From Ciceribacter lividus (GTDB lineage Bacteria > Pseudomonadota > Alphaproteobacteria > Rhizobiales > Rhizobiaceae), in assembly GCF_003337715.1 (NCBI RefSeq), contig NZ_QPIX01000001.1:62001-126000 (forward strand): DNA of 64,000 nucleotides. Direction: 5' to 3'. Position 1 is the stretch's first letter. Each line of letters opens with the position of its first letter. The translations under genes were made by a program, and so were the position numbers. Below, one piece after another: positions 54,568 through 62,359 of this stretch. The notes beneath the pieces are model-generated. The model was not told the DNA's origin, searched no databases, and saw only the letters and a program-made list of their open reading frames with translations.

Positions 54568-54597
54568 CGAGGGTGAAAGTTGTGACTTTCACCCTCG
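54568..54597. terminator. Perfect 13-bp hairpin between puuE and the PadR operon
   Basis: CGAGGGTGAAAGT, loop TGTG, ACTTTCACCCTCG. It lies between convergent genes and ends 4 bp from the 77-residue gene's stop. It probably ends transcription from both sides, although the T-runs are short. Confidence 0.7.
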
Positions 54598-54601
54598 GTT
54601 A

Positions 54602-54835
54602 CTAGCTCACAAGTGCGGCAATAGACGCGCCGAACTTAGCCAAAGTCATGATCAAACCGTAGGGCAGTGAGCGTACGGCCTGGCCAACGCTCCAAATGTG
54701 GGCGGAAATGGGCCCAAATTCAGAGTATGCTTGCTCAAACCCCTCATCGAGAGCGGTCAAAGCGTCTTCACGATAGTCTTTCTCGACCGAACACCAGACA
54801 AGAAAGCGTACGAACTTAGTGGGCGAACTCGCCAT
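54602..54835 (-). CDS. Small membrane-associated protein in PadR operon
   Basis: 77 residues. A soluble helical part (KFVRFLVWCSVEKDYREDAL) is followed by a hydrophobic C-terminus (LPYGLIMTLAKFGASIAALV) that may insert in the membrane. AGGAG lies seven nt before the ATG at 54835. It overlaps the end of the PadR-like gene by 20 nt, so the two are one operon. Family not recognised; function unknown. Confidence 0.7.
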   Translation of the reverse strand: MASSPTKFVRFLVWCSVEKDYREDALTALDEGFEQAYSEFGPISAHIWSVGQAVRSLPYGLIMTLAKFGASIAALVS

Positions 54836-55196
54836 GTTTATTCTCCTGTGGACGGAGAACACTTGGTGCATTTAAGAAATCGACCGTTCTAGCCAGAGCC
54901 TTCGCACCAGGTGTCTCAAGTCTGTACACCTTCTTTGAACGGCCGCCTCTAACAGGCTCTGGATCTTTTTTGTCGGCCGAGATCATCCCCTTCTTCTCCA
55001 GCTTGGAGAGCGCAAGGTAGAGTTGGCCAATGGCCACATCCCGCCCAACTATCTGACTAAGATCTGCTTGGAGGTTGGAACCCCATGCCCGATCTCGCAG
55101 CTTGTTTATCGAAGCCAAAAGCTTCAGCTCGAACGAACCTAGTTCGCGAGCTTCTGCCTCCGACTGCAAAACTGTATTCTGGTTTGAATCATGCAT
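54816..55196 (-). CDS. PadR-like winged-helix regulator
   Basis: 126 residues from the ATG at 55196, which has AAGGAGA six nt upstream. The winged helix (about 20-105) matches PadR proteins: SFELKLLASINKLRDRAWGS, GQLYLALSKLEKKGMISADK and RSKKVYRLETPGAKAL. The C-terminal dimerisation helix is short. A perfect 23-bp palindrome lies 46-68 nt upstream, an ideal auto-operator. The signal it senses is unknown. AT-rich flanks suggest acquisition. Confidence 0.85.
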   Translation of the reverse strand: MHDSNQNTVLQSEAEARELGSFELKLLASINKLRDRAWGSNLQADLSQIVGRDVAIGQLYLALSKLEKKGMISADKKDPEPVRGGRSKKVYRLETPGAKALARTVDFLNAPSVLRPQENKHGEFAH

Positions 55197-55241
55197 TCTT
55201 TCTCCTTTTCTAAGATCGGCCACCATGGCTCGATGACGTAT

Positions 55242-55264
55242 ATATATAACACGGTGTTATATAT
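55242..55264. promoter_or_regulatory. Perfect 23-bp palindromic operator of the PadR operon
   Basis: ATATATAACAC, one central G, GTGTTATATAT. An 11-1-11 perfect inverted repeat in an otherwise high-GC genome, in the promoter position of the PadR-like gene. Confidence 0.8.
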
Positions 55265-55363
55265 TTCAAGTCGTGTTCCCTAAGAGATTGAGGAAGACGT
55301 TGCCAGGGGCATTTTGGTAGGGCACGTTCCCCGCTAAACATCCTCCTATCCTCGGAGCCTCCT

Positions 55364-56222
55364 ATGCCCCCCCCTTCAACGCCAGTATTCCCGTTCCCGC
55401 CGATGCGGCTGCCCGCCGGGCCGTGAAGCCCGTCGTCTGCTATCCGGTCGAGTCGTTGAAAGCGCCCGACATGAGCATTCTGGAGCGGGCACGGGCGACG
55501 ATGGAGAAGGTCGGCGAGGTGATCGTGCCGCCGCGCAGGGCAATACGTTCGAAGCGCCGAAGGGGCATTTCTTCCGCATCGTCAGCGTCGAGGGGCCGCA
55601 GGTTGGCGATCTCAACCTATGGAACGCCCATGATCTCTCCGAGCGCTTCTTTTCCGGCAAGACGCGGGCGCTGCATGCCACCCATGTCACGACCGGCAAT
55701 CGTCTCTGGAGCAATCTGCCGTCGCTCAGACCTATGGCGACGATCAGCCATGACACGCTCGGCTGGTACGGCTTCGACGAATTCGGTGGCGGGGTGCCTG
55801 ACGTGATCGGCACGCGCTGCGATCCCTGTACCAACCGGCTCTTGTCCGGCGGCGACTATCATCATTGCTGCCATTTCAATCTCTGCCGGGCGCTGGCGCA
55901 CCACAAGGGGATCGACATCAAGGCGGCCGAGCCGCATGTGCATGACGTCTTGAACGTCTTCATGTGCACCGGCTTCACCCGCGACACGCAGCAGTATTTC
56001 ATGAAGGCAAGCCCTGTGCGCCCCGGTGATTTCCTCGAGATGTTCGCGGAAATCGATCTCCTGGGTGCGCTCTCGGCCTGCCCGGGCGGGGATTGCAGCG
56101 CCAGCCATTCGAGCGATGCGGCGAAATGCTATCCGTTGAAGGTGGAGATGTACCGGCCGGATATGGCTTTGCTCAAGGACTGGCCGTTTCCGGAGCTAAA
56201 CGGGTATCAGCTGGAGGCGTGA
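55364..56222 (+). pseudogene. Urea-carboxylase-associated (DUF1989) protein gene with two frameshifts
   Basis: Reading three frames in turn reconstructs one DUF1989 protein of about 285 residues. ATG at 55364 is followed by eight C where nine would give the expected MPPPFNAS start. The second frame runs FNASIPVPADAAARRAVKPV to VGEVIVPPR. Near 55537 one base is missing (CGC-AGGGC for CGC-GAG-GGC), after which the third frame reads GNTFEAPKGHFFRIVSVEG through TRCDPCTNRLLSGGDYHHCC to the stop. DUF1989 proteins act with urea carboxylase, and some are carboxyguanidine deiminases. Two one-base losses mean either a dead gene or sequencing errors. Confidence 0.85.
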
Positions 56223-56356
56223 GCCCGACACCGAGGGAAACTCGACAAGCGTCTGAGCCTCGGCTAATTCTTCCTTCGGCTGCTTCGCGCTCAAGGGCGA
56301 GGCGCTTCCCTTCGCCGCGCTTTGTAGCTGCGGCCTCATGACAGATGGATATGTGA

Positions 56357-56854
56357 ATGGACAGAGCGGACTTCGTTCAGCGCTTCGGCGGCGTATTCGA
56401 GCATTCCCCCTTCATTGCCGAGCGTGCTTTCGACGCCGGAGCCATTCGCGAACCTCTCACCGCCGCCGGCGTGCACGCGTCCATGTGCGCGGCATTCCGT
56501 GCAGCGAGCGAAGCGGAACGGCTCGGCGTGCTGCGCGCGCACCCGGACCTCGCGGGGCGGCTGGCGATCGCCGGCGAACTGACCGAGGACAGTCGCAAGG
56601 AACAGGCCGGCGCCGGCCTCGACCGGCTGTCGCCTGCGCAGCACGCCCGTTTCACCGCGCTCAACGAGGCCTATACGGAAAAGTTCGGCTTTCCCTTCAT
56701 CATTGCCGTCAAGGGGTTGACCAGGGACGACATCCTGTCCGCCTTCGAAACCCGCATCGCCAACAGCCGGGAGCAGGAATTCGAGACCGCCTGTGCGCAG
56801 GTCGAGAAGATTGCCCGGCTTCGACTCGAAAGCCTCATTCCGGAGAACGACTGA
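56357..56854 (+). CDS. uraD: OHCU decarboxylase
   Basis: 165 residues. Converts 2-oxo-4-hydroxy-4-carboxy-5-ureidoimidazoline to (S)-allantoin, the last step of urate conversion. Conserved positions are RAHPDLAGRLA (catalytic His), EDSRKEQAGAGLDRLS, NEAYTEKFGFPFIIAVKGLT and the EFETACAQVEKIARLRL end. It is followed one base later by the allantoicase gene, so the two are one operon. Confidence 0.95.
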   Translation: MDRADFVQRFGGVFEHSPFIAERAFDAGAIREPLTAAGVHASMCAAFRAASEAERLGVLRAHPDLAGRLAIAGELTEDSRKEQAGAGLDRLSPAQHARFTALNEAYTEKFGFPFIIAVKGLTRDDILSAFETRIANSREQEFETACAQVEKIARLRLESLIPEND

Positions 56855-56855
56855 C

Positions 56856-57878
56856 ATGCCCGAAATTTCGACCGTCCTCCTGCCCGGTTTCGCGGCAGGC
56901 TGCGTCAACCTCGCCTCGGCTCGCCTCGGGGCGAAGGGCGTCTTTGCGACCGACGAGTTCTTCGCGCCGCTGGAGCGCATGCTGAACGATGCGCCGGCCG
57001 CCTTCGATCCCGACCTCTACGACGACAACGGCAAGTACATGGACGGCTGGGAAAGCCGTCGCAAGCGCGTGCCCGGCCACGACTGGTCGGTGATCCGCCT
57101 TGCCATGCCGGGCCGGATCGCCGGCTTCGACGTCGACACGCACTTCTTCACCGGCAATTATCCGCCGCACTGCTCGATCGAGGCGGCTTTCGTGGCGGAC
57201 GGCGATCCGACAGATGCGACGGTCTGGACCGAACTCCTGCCGAAGAGTCCGCTCGGCCCTTCGTCGCAGCATTTCTTCGAGAACGCCGATCGTGAGCGGG
57301 TCTGGACGCATCTTCGCCTGCACATCTATCCGGACGGTGGCATTGCCCGTTTCCGCGTCTACGGCACGGCCTATTTCGACTGGTCCAAGGTCGGATCAGA
57401 CGAGGAAATCGATCTCGCTTATATCTTTCACGGTGCGAAATCGCTCGCCTGGTCGGATGCCCATTACGGTCATCCCGACAAGATGCTCGGACCGGGGCGT
57501 GGCCTCAACATGGGCGACGGCTGGGAGACCAAGCGCCGCCGCGGTCCGGGGCACGACTGGGCGGTGATCCGCCTCGGCCATCCGGGCATCATCCGCCGGG
57601 TGGTCGTCGACACGCACTTCTTCAAGGGAAATTATCCCGACACTTGCGAGTTGCTCGGCGCCTATCTGCCGGAGCTCGGCGACACGCTGTCGGAAGCCGA
57701 CATCGCGGCATCGGAGGCCTGGAAACCGGTTCTTTCGCGCCAGAAGCTGGAGATGGACAAGGTCCACGAGTATGCCGGCGAAGCGATCGCCGATATCGGG
57801 CCGGTCACCCATGTGCGCTTCGCCATGCATCCCGACGGCGGCGTCATGCGCCTGCGGCTCTTCGGTGTGAAGGCCTGA
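56856..57878 (+). CDS. alc: Allantoicase
   Basis: 340 residues. Splits allantoate into ureidoglycolate and urea. The protein is two homologous halves, each with the allantoicase repeat: WESRRKRVPGHDWSVIRLAM with DVDTHFFTGNYPPHCSIEAA in the first, and WETKRRRGPGHDWAVIRLGH with VVDTHFFKGNYPDTCELLGA in the second. ATG at 56856 lies one base after the uraD stop. Urea released would need a urease or urea carboxylase encoded elsewhere. Confidence 0.96.
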   Translation: MPEISTVLLPGFAAGCVNLASARLGAKGVFATDEFFAPLERMLNDAPAAFDPDLYDDNGKYMDGWESRRKRVPGHDWSVIRLAMPGRIAGFDVDTHFFTGNYPPHCSIEAAFVADGDPTDATVWTELLPKSPLGPSSQHFFENADRERVWTHLRLHIYPDGGIARFRVYGTAYFDWSKVGSDEEIDLAYIFHGAKSLAWSDAHYGHPDKMLGPGRGLNMGDGWETKRRRGPGHDWAVIRLGHPGIIRRVVVDTHFFKGNYPDTCELLGAYLPELGDTLSEADIAASEAWKPVLSRQKLEMDKVHEYAGEAIADIGPVTHVRFAMHPDGGVMRLRLFGVKA

Positions 57879-57896
57879 TTCCGGATCCGGGGCGCG

Positions 57897-58073
57897 CTAC
57901 TGCTTGCGCGCCTCTTCCTCTTCGCGGATGGCTTCCTCGTGATACCAGCTGCCGCAGCCGCTGTCGTAGATCAGCGGGCGGGCGCGGTTCTCCTGCGCGT
58001 CCTTCAGTCTCTGGATGTTGCGAACCGGGAATTCGTAGATCTTCGCAGATTCCCGAACAATGTTCGTTGCCAT
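57897..58073 (-). CDS. gstI: GstI-like DUF2735 small protein, glutamine synthetase translational inhibitor
   Basis: 58 residues starting MATNIVRESAKIYEFPVRN, with the DUF2735 features IYEFPV and, near the end, GSWYHEEAIREEEE. AGAGG lies upstream of the ATG. In Rhizobium leguminosarum a gene of this size and family, gstI, is transcribed divergently from glnII and its product blocks glnII translation. The position and orientation here are the same. I infer the same role. The gene lies 18 bp from the convergent alc stop. Confidence 0.8.
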   Translation of the reverse strand: MATNIVRESAKIYEFPVRNIQRLKDAQENRARPLIYDSGCGSWYHEEAIREEEEARKQ

Positions 58074-58157
58074 GCTGCTGCCTCTCGTTTTCCATCCTGC
58101 ACCGGGCTGAGAAGGCCCGGGCGCGATAATTCGTTTCTAGCAGTTTTTGAAAGCGAA

Positions 58158-58173
58158 TGCACATCAAATGTGC
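58158..58173. promoter_or_regulatory. NtrC-binding-site-like palindrome
   Basis: TGCACATCAAATGTGC matches the NtrC half-sites TGCAC...GTGC with correct spacing. It lies 221 nt upstream of the glnII sigma-54 promoter and 85 nt upstream of gstI, a normal enhancer distance. Confidence 0.7.
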
Positions 58174-58177
58174 TGAA

Positions 58178-58194
58178 TGCACAAAAAGTAGGCA
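58178..58194. promoter_or_regulatory. Second, weaker NtrC-like site
   Basis: TGCACAAAAAGTAGGCA starts 20 bp (two helical turns) after the first site. The left half is perfect and the right half degenerate. A tandem pair on one helix face is usual for NtrC enhancers. Confidence 0.45.
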
Positions 58195-58378
58195 ATTATG
58201 TATCGGGGTCGATACTGAGCACGAATTCATCATCGCGCTCTTCCGCCGGCGGTCAAAAGTGAGGCAGGTCAGCGTCCACGAGACGGGCCGAAATTGTTAA
58301 GGAATCTTCATATCTCAGACGTGCCCGCGAACCCGCGCCTGCGACAAAACGTGCCGGCCGGAGCGTGGTCGGTCGCAG

Positions 58379-58396
58379 TTGGCACGGTTCCTGCTT
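58379..58396 (+). promoter_or_regulatory. glnII: Sigma-54 (-24/-12) promoter of glnII
   Basis: TTGGCACGGTTCCTGCTT fits TGGCAC-N5-TTGC with one mismatch (CTGC). GG at 58381-58382 and GC at 58393-58394 have the obligatory spacing. It lies about 80 nt before the glnII start, downstream of the NtrC-like sites, so activation under nitrogen limitation is expected. Confidence 0.85.
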
Positions 58397-58476
58397 CATT
58401 AGACGCGGAATGGCGTCGCCCGGAGGTTTCACCTTTGCGGCGCGTCAGATGGGTGCCCACTGAAGAGAGACCAAGG

Positions 58477-59511
58477 ATGACCAAGTACAAACTCGAGTAT
58501 ATCTGGCTCGACGGTTACAAGCCGGTAGCGAACCTCCGCGGCAAGACGCAGGTCAAGGAATTCGACAACTTCCCGACCCTCGAACAGCTCCCGCTCTGGG
58601 GCTTCGACGGTTCGTCGACGATGCAGGCCGAAGGCCACAGCTCGGACTGCGTGCTGAAGCCCGTCGCCGTCTACCCGGACCCGGCCCGCACGAACGGCGT
58701 TCTCGTCATGTGCGAAGTCATGATGCCGGACGGCGTCACGCCGCATGCGTCGAACACCCGCGCCACCATTCTCGATGACGAGGATGCCTGGTTCGGCTTC
58801 GAGCAGGAATACTTCTTCTACGAAAATGGCCGTCCGCTGGGCTTCCCGGAACAGGGTTTCCCGGCGCCGCAGGGCCCGTATTACACCGGCGTCGGCTACA
58901 AGAACGTCGGCGCGATCGCTCGCGAGATCGTCGAAGAGCACCTCGACCTCTGCCTCGCCGCCGGCATCAACCACGAAGGCATCAACGCCGAAGTGGCCAA
59001 GGGCCAGTGGGAATTCCAGGTCTTCGGCAAGGGCTCCAAGAAAGCCGCCGACCAGATCTGGATGGCGCGCTACCTGCTTCTCCGTCTCTGCGAAAAGTAC
59101 GGCATCGACGTCGAGTTCCACTGCAAGCCGCTCGGCGACACCGACTGGAACGGCTCGGGCATGCACTGCAACTTCTCGACCAAGTACATGCGCGAAGTGG
59201 GCGGCAAGGAATATTTCGAAGCCCTCATGGCTGCCTTTGCCAAGAACTGGAAGGAGCACATCGACGTCTACGGTCCGGACAACCATCTGCGTCTGACCGG
59301 CAAGCACGAGACGGCTCCGTGGAACAAGTTCTCCTACGGCGTTGCCGACCGCGGCGCTTCGATCCGTGTTCCGCACTCCTTCGTCAACAACGGCTACCGC
59401 GGCTATCTCGAAGACCGCCGTCCGAACTCCCAGGGCGACCCCTATGCGATCGCCTCGCAGGTTCTGAAGACGATCTCGGAAGTTCCGCTGGCGGCTTCCG
59501 CTGCGGCCTGA
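58477..59511 (+). CDS. glnII: Glutamine synthetase II (eukaryote-like)
   Basis: 344 residues. Joins ammonia to glutamate with ATP. GSII features are seen: LEYIWLDGYKPVANLRGKTQ, LPLWGFDGSSTMQAEGHSSD, EQEYFFYENG, KGQWEFQVFGKGSKKAADQI, GSGMHCNFSTKYMR and NHLRLTGKHETAPWNKFSYG. Unlike GSI it lacks the adenylylated tyrosine loop. ATG at 58477 follows a purine-rich GAAGAGAGACCAAGG. Expressed from a sigma-54 promoter with upstream NtrC-like sites. Placed among purine-degradation genes that release ammonium and urea. Confidence 0.97.
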   Translation: MTKYKLEYIWLDGYKPVANLRGKTQVKEFDNFPTLEQLPLWGFDGSSTMQAEGHSSDCVLKPVAVYPDPARTNGVLVMCEVMMPDGVTPHASNTRATILDDEDAWFGFEQEYFFYENGRPLGFPEQGFPAPQGPYYTGVGYKNVGAIAREIVEEHLDLCLAAGINHEGINAEVAKGQWEFQVFGKGSKKAADQIWMARYLLLRLCEKYGIDVEFHCKPLGDTDWNGSGMHCNFSTKYMREVGGKEYFEALMAAFAKNWKEHIDVYGPDNHLRLTGKHETAPWNKFSYGVADRGASIRVPHSFVNNGYRGYLEDRRPNSQGDPYAIASQVLKTISEVPLAASAAA

Positions 59512-59538
59512 GGCCCGACGAACGAACTGACATTGCGG

Positions 59539-59567
59539 CAGCGCCGGCGAAAGCCGGCGCTGTTTTC
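59539..59567 (+). terminator. Rho-independent terminator of glnII
   Basis: CAGCGCCGGC-GAAA-GCCGGCGCTG, a perfect 10-bp stem with a GAAA loop, followed by TTTTCGTTT, 28 nt after the glnII stop. Confidence 0.93.
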
Positions 59568-59611
59568 GTTTGCGCGGGTCTTCGCTATATTGGCGAAAGG
59601 AGACAAAAGAG

Positions 59612-59905
59612 ATGCGCCCCTCGGAAGCATTGGAGAAGAACAGGCAGGCGATCCGCGAAGCGACGAAGCGCTTCAACGCGGCGAACCCGCGCGTCTTCGG
59701 CTCCGTCGCCCGCGGCGAGGATCGGCCGGACAGTGACCTGGATATTCTGGTAGACGATCTTCCGGGTTCTACGTTGTTTACTCTCGGGGGACTACAATCG
59801 GCGCTGGAAGACCTTCTGCAGGGCGTCCCTGTGAATCTACTTACCCCGGGTGATCTCCCGCCGGAGATCCGATCGCGAGTATTAGCCGAGGCGAGACCGG
59901 TATGA
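59612..59905 (+). CDS. mntA: MntA-type nucleotidyltransferase antitoxin
   Basis: 97 residues. The minimal nucleotidyltransferase motif GS-x10-D-x-D is present (Gly30-Ser31 to Asp42 and Asp44; FGSVARGEDRPDSDLDILVD). In characterised pairs MntA adenylylates a tyrosine of HepT and silences it. AAAGGAG lies upstream of the ATG at 59612. The stop overlaps the hepT ATG by 4 nt, the usual coupling of the pair. Confidence 0.87.
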   Translation: MRPSEALEKNRQAIREATKRFNAANPRVFGSVARGEDRPDSDLDILVDDLPGSTLFTLGGLQSALEDLLQGVPVNLLTPGDLPPEIRSRVLAEARPV

Positions 59906-60267
59906 ATGCCTCAGAACGCCTGCCGTTACTGCTGCGGGAGATGAGGCAGGCTGCCGGCGAGGCCAGGCAGATGCTGGGAGACCGGTCGTTCGAAGAGTTT
60001 GAGCGTGATCTGGTGCTGCAGCGGGCCATCGGCATGACCCTGCTCATCGTCGCGGAAGCCGCAAGCCAGGTAACAGCGAAGGCTCCCGAATTCGTCGCCG
60101 AGCACCCGGATATACCCTGGACGGCTATGCGCGGTATGAGAAACCGCATGGCGCACGGTTATCTTTCGGTCAATCTACGTGTGGTATACGAGGCCGCTCT
60201 CGTCGAGGCGCCGGCTTTGGCCGCGACGCTGGACGGTATTCTCAACCGATACGCGCAAGGGGAATAG
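59902..60267 (+). CDS. hepT: HepT-type HEPN ribonuclease toxin (DUF86)
   Basis: 121-residue helical HEPN protein. The RX4HXY active motif is intact: Arg80, His85 and Tyr87 in [11 protein letters not shown]. Tyr87 is the residue that MntA modifies in known systems. Intact motifs in both partners suggest a working type VII toxin-antitoxin module. The allA gene starts only 2 nt after its stop, so the pair is transcriptionally mixed with purine-degradation genes. Confidence 0.87.
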   Translation: MNASERLPLLLREMRQAAGEARQMLGDRSFEEFERDLVLQRAIGMTLLIVAEAASQVTAKAPEFVAEHPDIPWTAMRGMRNRMAHGYLSVNLRVVYEAALVEAPALAATLDGILNRYAQGE

Positions 60268-60269
60268 GA

Positions 60270-60770
60270 TTGTCTCAGGCCCTCACGGTCCAGTCTCTCA
60301 CCGCCGAAACCTTTTCCCCCTTCGGCGAGGTGATCGAGGCCGATCCCTCGACCATGCGTCTCATCAACGGCGGCACGACGGAACGCTTCCACGCGCTGTT
60401 TTCGCCGGAAGTCGCGGGCGAGGGCGCGCGGGTGATCGTCAACATTTTCCGTGGGCAGCCGCGCGCCTTCCCTTATGCGATCGGCATGATGGAGCGTCAT
60501 CCGTTCGGCAGCCAGAGCTTTTCGCCCCTTTCCGGGCGGCCCTTTCTCGTCGCCGTTTCGCCGGACGAGGGCGGCAGGCCGGGGCGCCCGCAGGTTTTTC
60601 TCGCGCGACCGGACCAGGGCGTCAACTATCGCCGCAATGTCTGGCACCATCCGCTGATGGCCGTCGGGGAGGTAAGCGATTTTCTGGTTGTCGACCGGGA
60701 CGGGCCCGGCAACAATCTGGAAGAGTACTTTTTTGATTCCCCGTTCACGATACTGGAGCCGCATTTATGA
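60270..60770 (+). CDS. allA: Ureidoglycolate lyase
   Basis: 166 residues. Splits ureidoglycolate, the product of allantoicase, into glyoxylate and urea. Family landmarks are [40 protein letters not shown] (cupin-like active site) and [19 protein letters not shown]. The start is TTG at 60270 with AAGGGGAATAGGA upstream, within the stop of hepT. ATGA overlap with uraH downstream. Confidence 0.93.
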   Translation: MSQALTVQSLTAETFSPFGEVIEADPSTMRLINGGTTERFHALFSPEVAGEGARVIVNIFRGQPRAFPYAIGMMERHPFGSQSFSPLSGRPFLVAVSPDEGGRPGRPQVFLARPDQGVNYRRNVWHHPLMAVGEVSDFLVVDRDGPGNNLEEYFFDSPFTILEPHL

Positions 60771-61123
60771 CCGGTCTCACCACCCATGTTCTCGACACCG
60801 CGCTTGGAAAGCCTGCCGAGGGCATGAAGATCCAGCTTCTGCGGATGAACGGCGAGGAGGCGGAGATCATCCGCACCGTGTTCACCAATGCCGACGGACG
60901 GATCGACGGAGGCGCGATCCTTTCGGGCGAGAATTTCAAGGTCGGCCAGTACGAACTGCTCTTCCATGCCGGCGACTATCTGCACGGACAGGGCGCGCCG
61001 CTGACGGTTCCCCCCTTCCTCGACGTGATACCGATCCGGTTCGGTGTCTGCGATCCGCAGGCGCACTATCACGTCCCGCTCCTGCTTTCGCCCTACGGAT
61101 ATTCGACCTACCGGGGCAGCTGA
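60767..61123 (+). CDS. uraH: 5-hydroxyisourate hydrolase
   Basis: 118-residue transthyretin-like enzyme that hydrolyses HIU, the product of urate oxidation. Active-site residues are in [17 protein letters not shown] (His), FPF-equivalent [35 protein letters not shown]; the C-terminal YRGS signature is intact. Its ATG overlaps the allA stop by 4 nt. Confidence 0.96.
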   Translation: MTGLTTHVLDTALGKPAEGMKIQLLRMNGEEAEIIRTVFTNADGRIDGGAILSGENFKVGQYELLFHAGDYLHGQGAPLTVPPFLDVIPIRFGVCDPQAHYHVPLLLSPYGYSTYRGS

Positions 61124-61126
61124 GCG

Positions 61127-61867
61127 ATGATCTTCGCCGCGATCGCCGACATCCACGGCAATCATCTCGCCCTCGAGGCGGTGCTGGAGGATATCCAGCG
61201 GCTCGGCATCGACGCGATCGTCAATCTCGGCGATTGCCTTTCCGGACCTCTGGAGGCCGGGAAAACGGCAGAAATCCTGCTCGGGCTCGATCTTCCGACC
61301 GTGCGCGGCAACCATGACCGCTACCTCGTCGAGCAGGCCGTGGAGGCCATGGGGCCGTCGGATGCTCACGCTTTCCGGCAGCTCGACGAGCGCAGCCGGG
61401 ACTGGATCAGAGCCTTGCCGTCCAACATGATCTGGCGGGACGAGGTCTATCTCTGTCACGCGACGCCGAAGGACGACAGCACGTACTGGCTGGAAACGGT
61501 CACGTCCGAAGGGCACGTCGTGCCGCGTCCGGCTACCGAAATCGAAGCGTGGGCGGCGGGCGTTTCACAGCCACTCATTCTCTGCTGTCACACCCATCTG
61601 CCCCGCACCGTGCGGCTTGCGGACGGGCGCCTCGTCGTCAATCCCGGCAGCGTGGGCTGCCCGGCCTATACCGACGACCGGCCCTATCCGCACAAGGTGG
61701 AAGCCCGCAACGTGCATGCCTGCTACGCCGTGTGCGAAAAGCGTGGCGACGCCTGGGCGGTTACGTTCCGGCAGGTGCCCTACGATCATATGGCGATGGC
61801 GGAGCTTGCCGCGGCGAACGGCCGATCGGACTGGGCAAGCGCGCTCGCCACGGGCTTCATCCGGTAG
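61127..61867 (+). CDS. Metallophosphoesterase, calcineurin-like (YfcE/MJ0936 type)
   Basis: 246 residues. The binuclear metal site motifs are present: AAIADIHGNHLAL (D-x-H), VNLGDCLSGP (GD), TVRGNHDRYL (GNHD), LCHATPKDD, and CCHTHLPRTV with NPGSVGCP. The family hydrolyses phosphodiesters or phosphomonoesters, and the substrate here is unknown. Start 3 nt after uraH, so it is in the same operon. A link to purine breakdown is only positional. Confidence 0.88.
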   Translation: MIFAAIADIHGNHLALEAVLEDIQRLGIDAIVNLGDCLSGPLEAGKTAEILLGLDLPTVRGNHDRYLVEQAVEAMGPSDAHAFRQLDERSRDWIRALPSNMIWRDEVYLCHATPKDDSTYWLETVTSEGHVVPRPATEIEAWAAGVSQPLILCCHTHLPRTVRLADGRLVVNPGSVGCPAYTDDRPYPHKVEARNVHACYAVCEKRGDAWAVTFRQVPYDHMAMAELAAANGRSDWASALATGFIR

Positions 61868-61897
61868 GGCGGAAACGGGCGCTCACCGCGCTACCGG

Positions 61898-62338
61898 TCA
61901 GAAGTGCTCGCCCGAGCGGAACGGGCCGACGCGGATGCCGGCGGCAACGAGATAGGCTGTCGACCAGCCGATCATCAGGAAGCCGCACACGCCCTCCAGG
62001 GCCGAGAGCATCCGCCAGTCGGAATGGGCGACGATGTCGCCGTAGCCGACGGTGGCAAAGGTTATCGTGGAGAAGTAGAGGGCGGTAGGGAAGTCCGAAA
62101 TGACACCGATGAGGCTGTAACAGATCGCCCAGAGCCAGACTTCGCAGGTCAGAACGGCGAAGACGCCGATCACGACGCTGTTCATTGCGAGCAGGTGACT
62201 ACGGCGGCGATGCAGCCGCATCCGATCCGTTATCCAGCCCATGGCATGGGTCACCCAGATCAGCCCGAAGCTGTGGATGACCACATTGAGGGAGATCATC
62301 ACGGTTCCGACGAAGAGGTTCAGCATCAGCAAGCCCAT
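61898..62338 (-). CDS. Two-TM potassium-channel-like protein
   Basis: 146 residues with four hydrophobic segments. The pore helix and selectivity filter read ALYFSTITFATVGYGDI (about 88-104), the TVGYGD signature of K+ channels of the Ion_trans_2 type. The N-terminal pair of helices extends the basic two-TM unit. No regulatory RCK domain is present. The gene precedes nothing obvious and lies downstream of guaD by 21 bp on the same strand. Confidence 0.88.
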   Translation of the reverse strand: MGLLMLNLFVGTVMISLNVVIHSFGLIWVTHAMGWITDRMRLHRRRSHLLAMNSVVIGVFAVLTCEVWLWAICYSLIGVISDFPTALYFSTITFATVGYGDIVAHSDWRMLSALEGVCGFLMIGWSTAYLVAAGIRVGPFRSGEHF

Positions 62339-62359
62339 GATCTATCTCCCGGGTGAAGT

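Noticed and set aside
52775..54592. 605-codon minus-strand frame opposite DUF1045 and puuE
   Set aside because: It spans two real genes and their gap on the other strand, with no start or domain support.
58074..58157. A sigma-54 promoter for gstI
   Set aside because: No GTGCC complement of the -24 element exists between the NtrC-like site and the gstI start.
58429..59676. 415-codon minus-strand frame opposite glnII
   Set aside because: glnII is unmistakable, and the antisense frame also crosses the glnII terminator.
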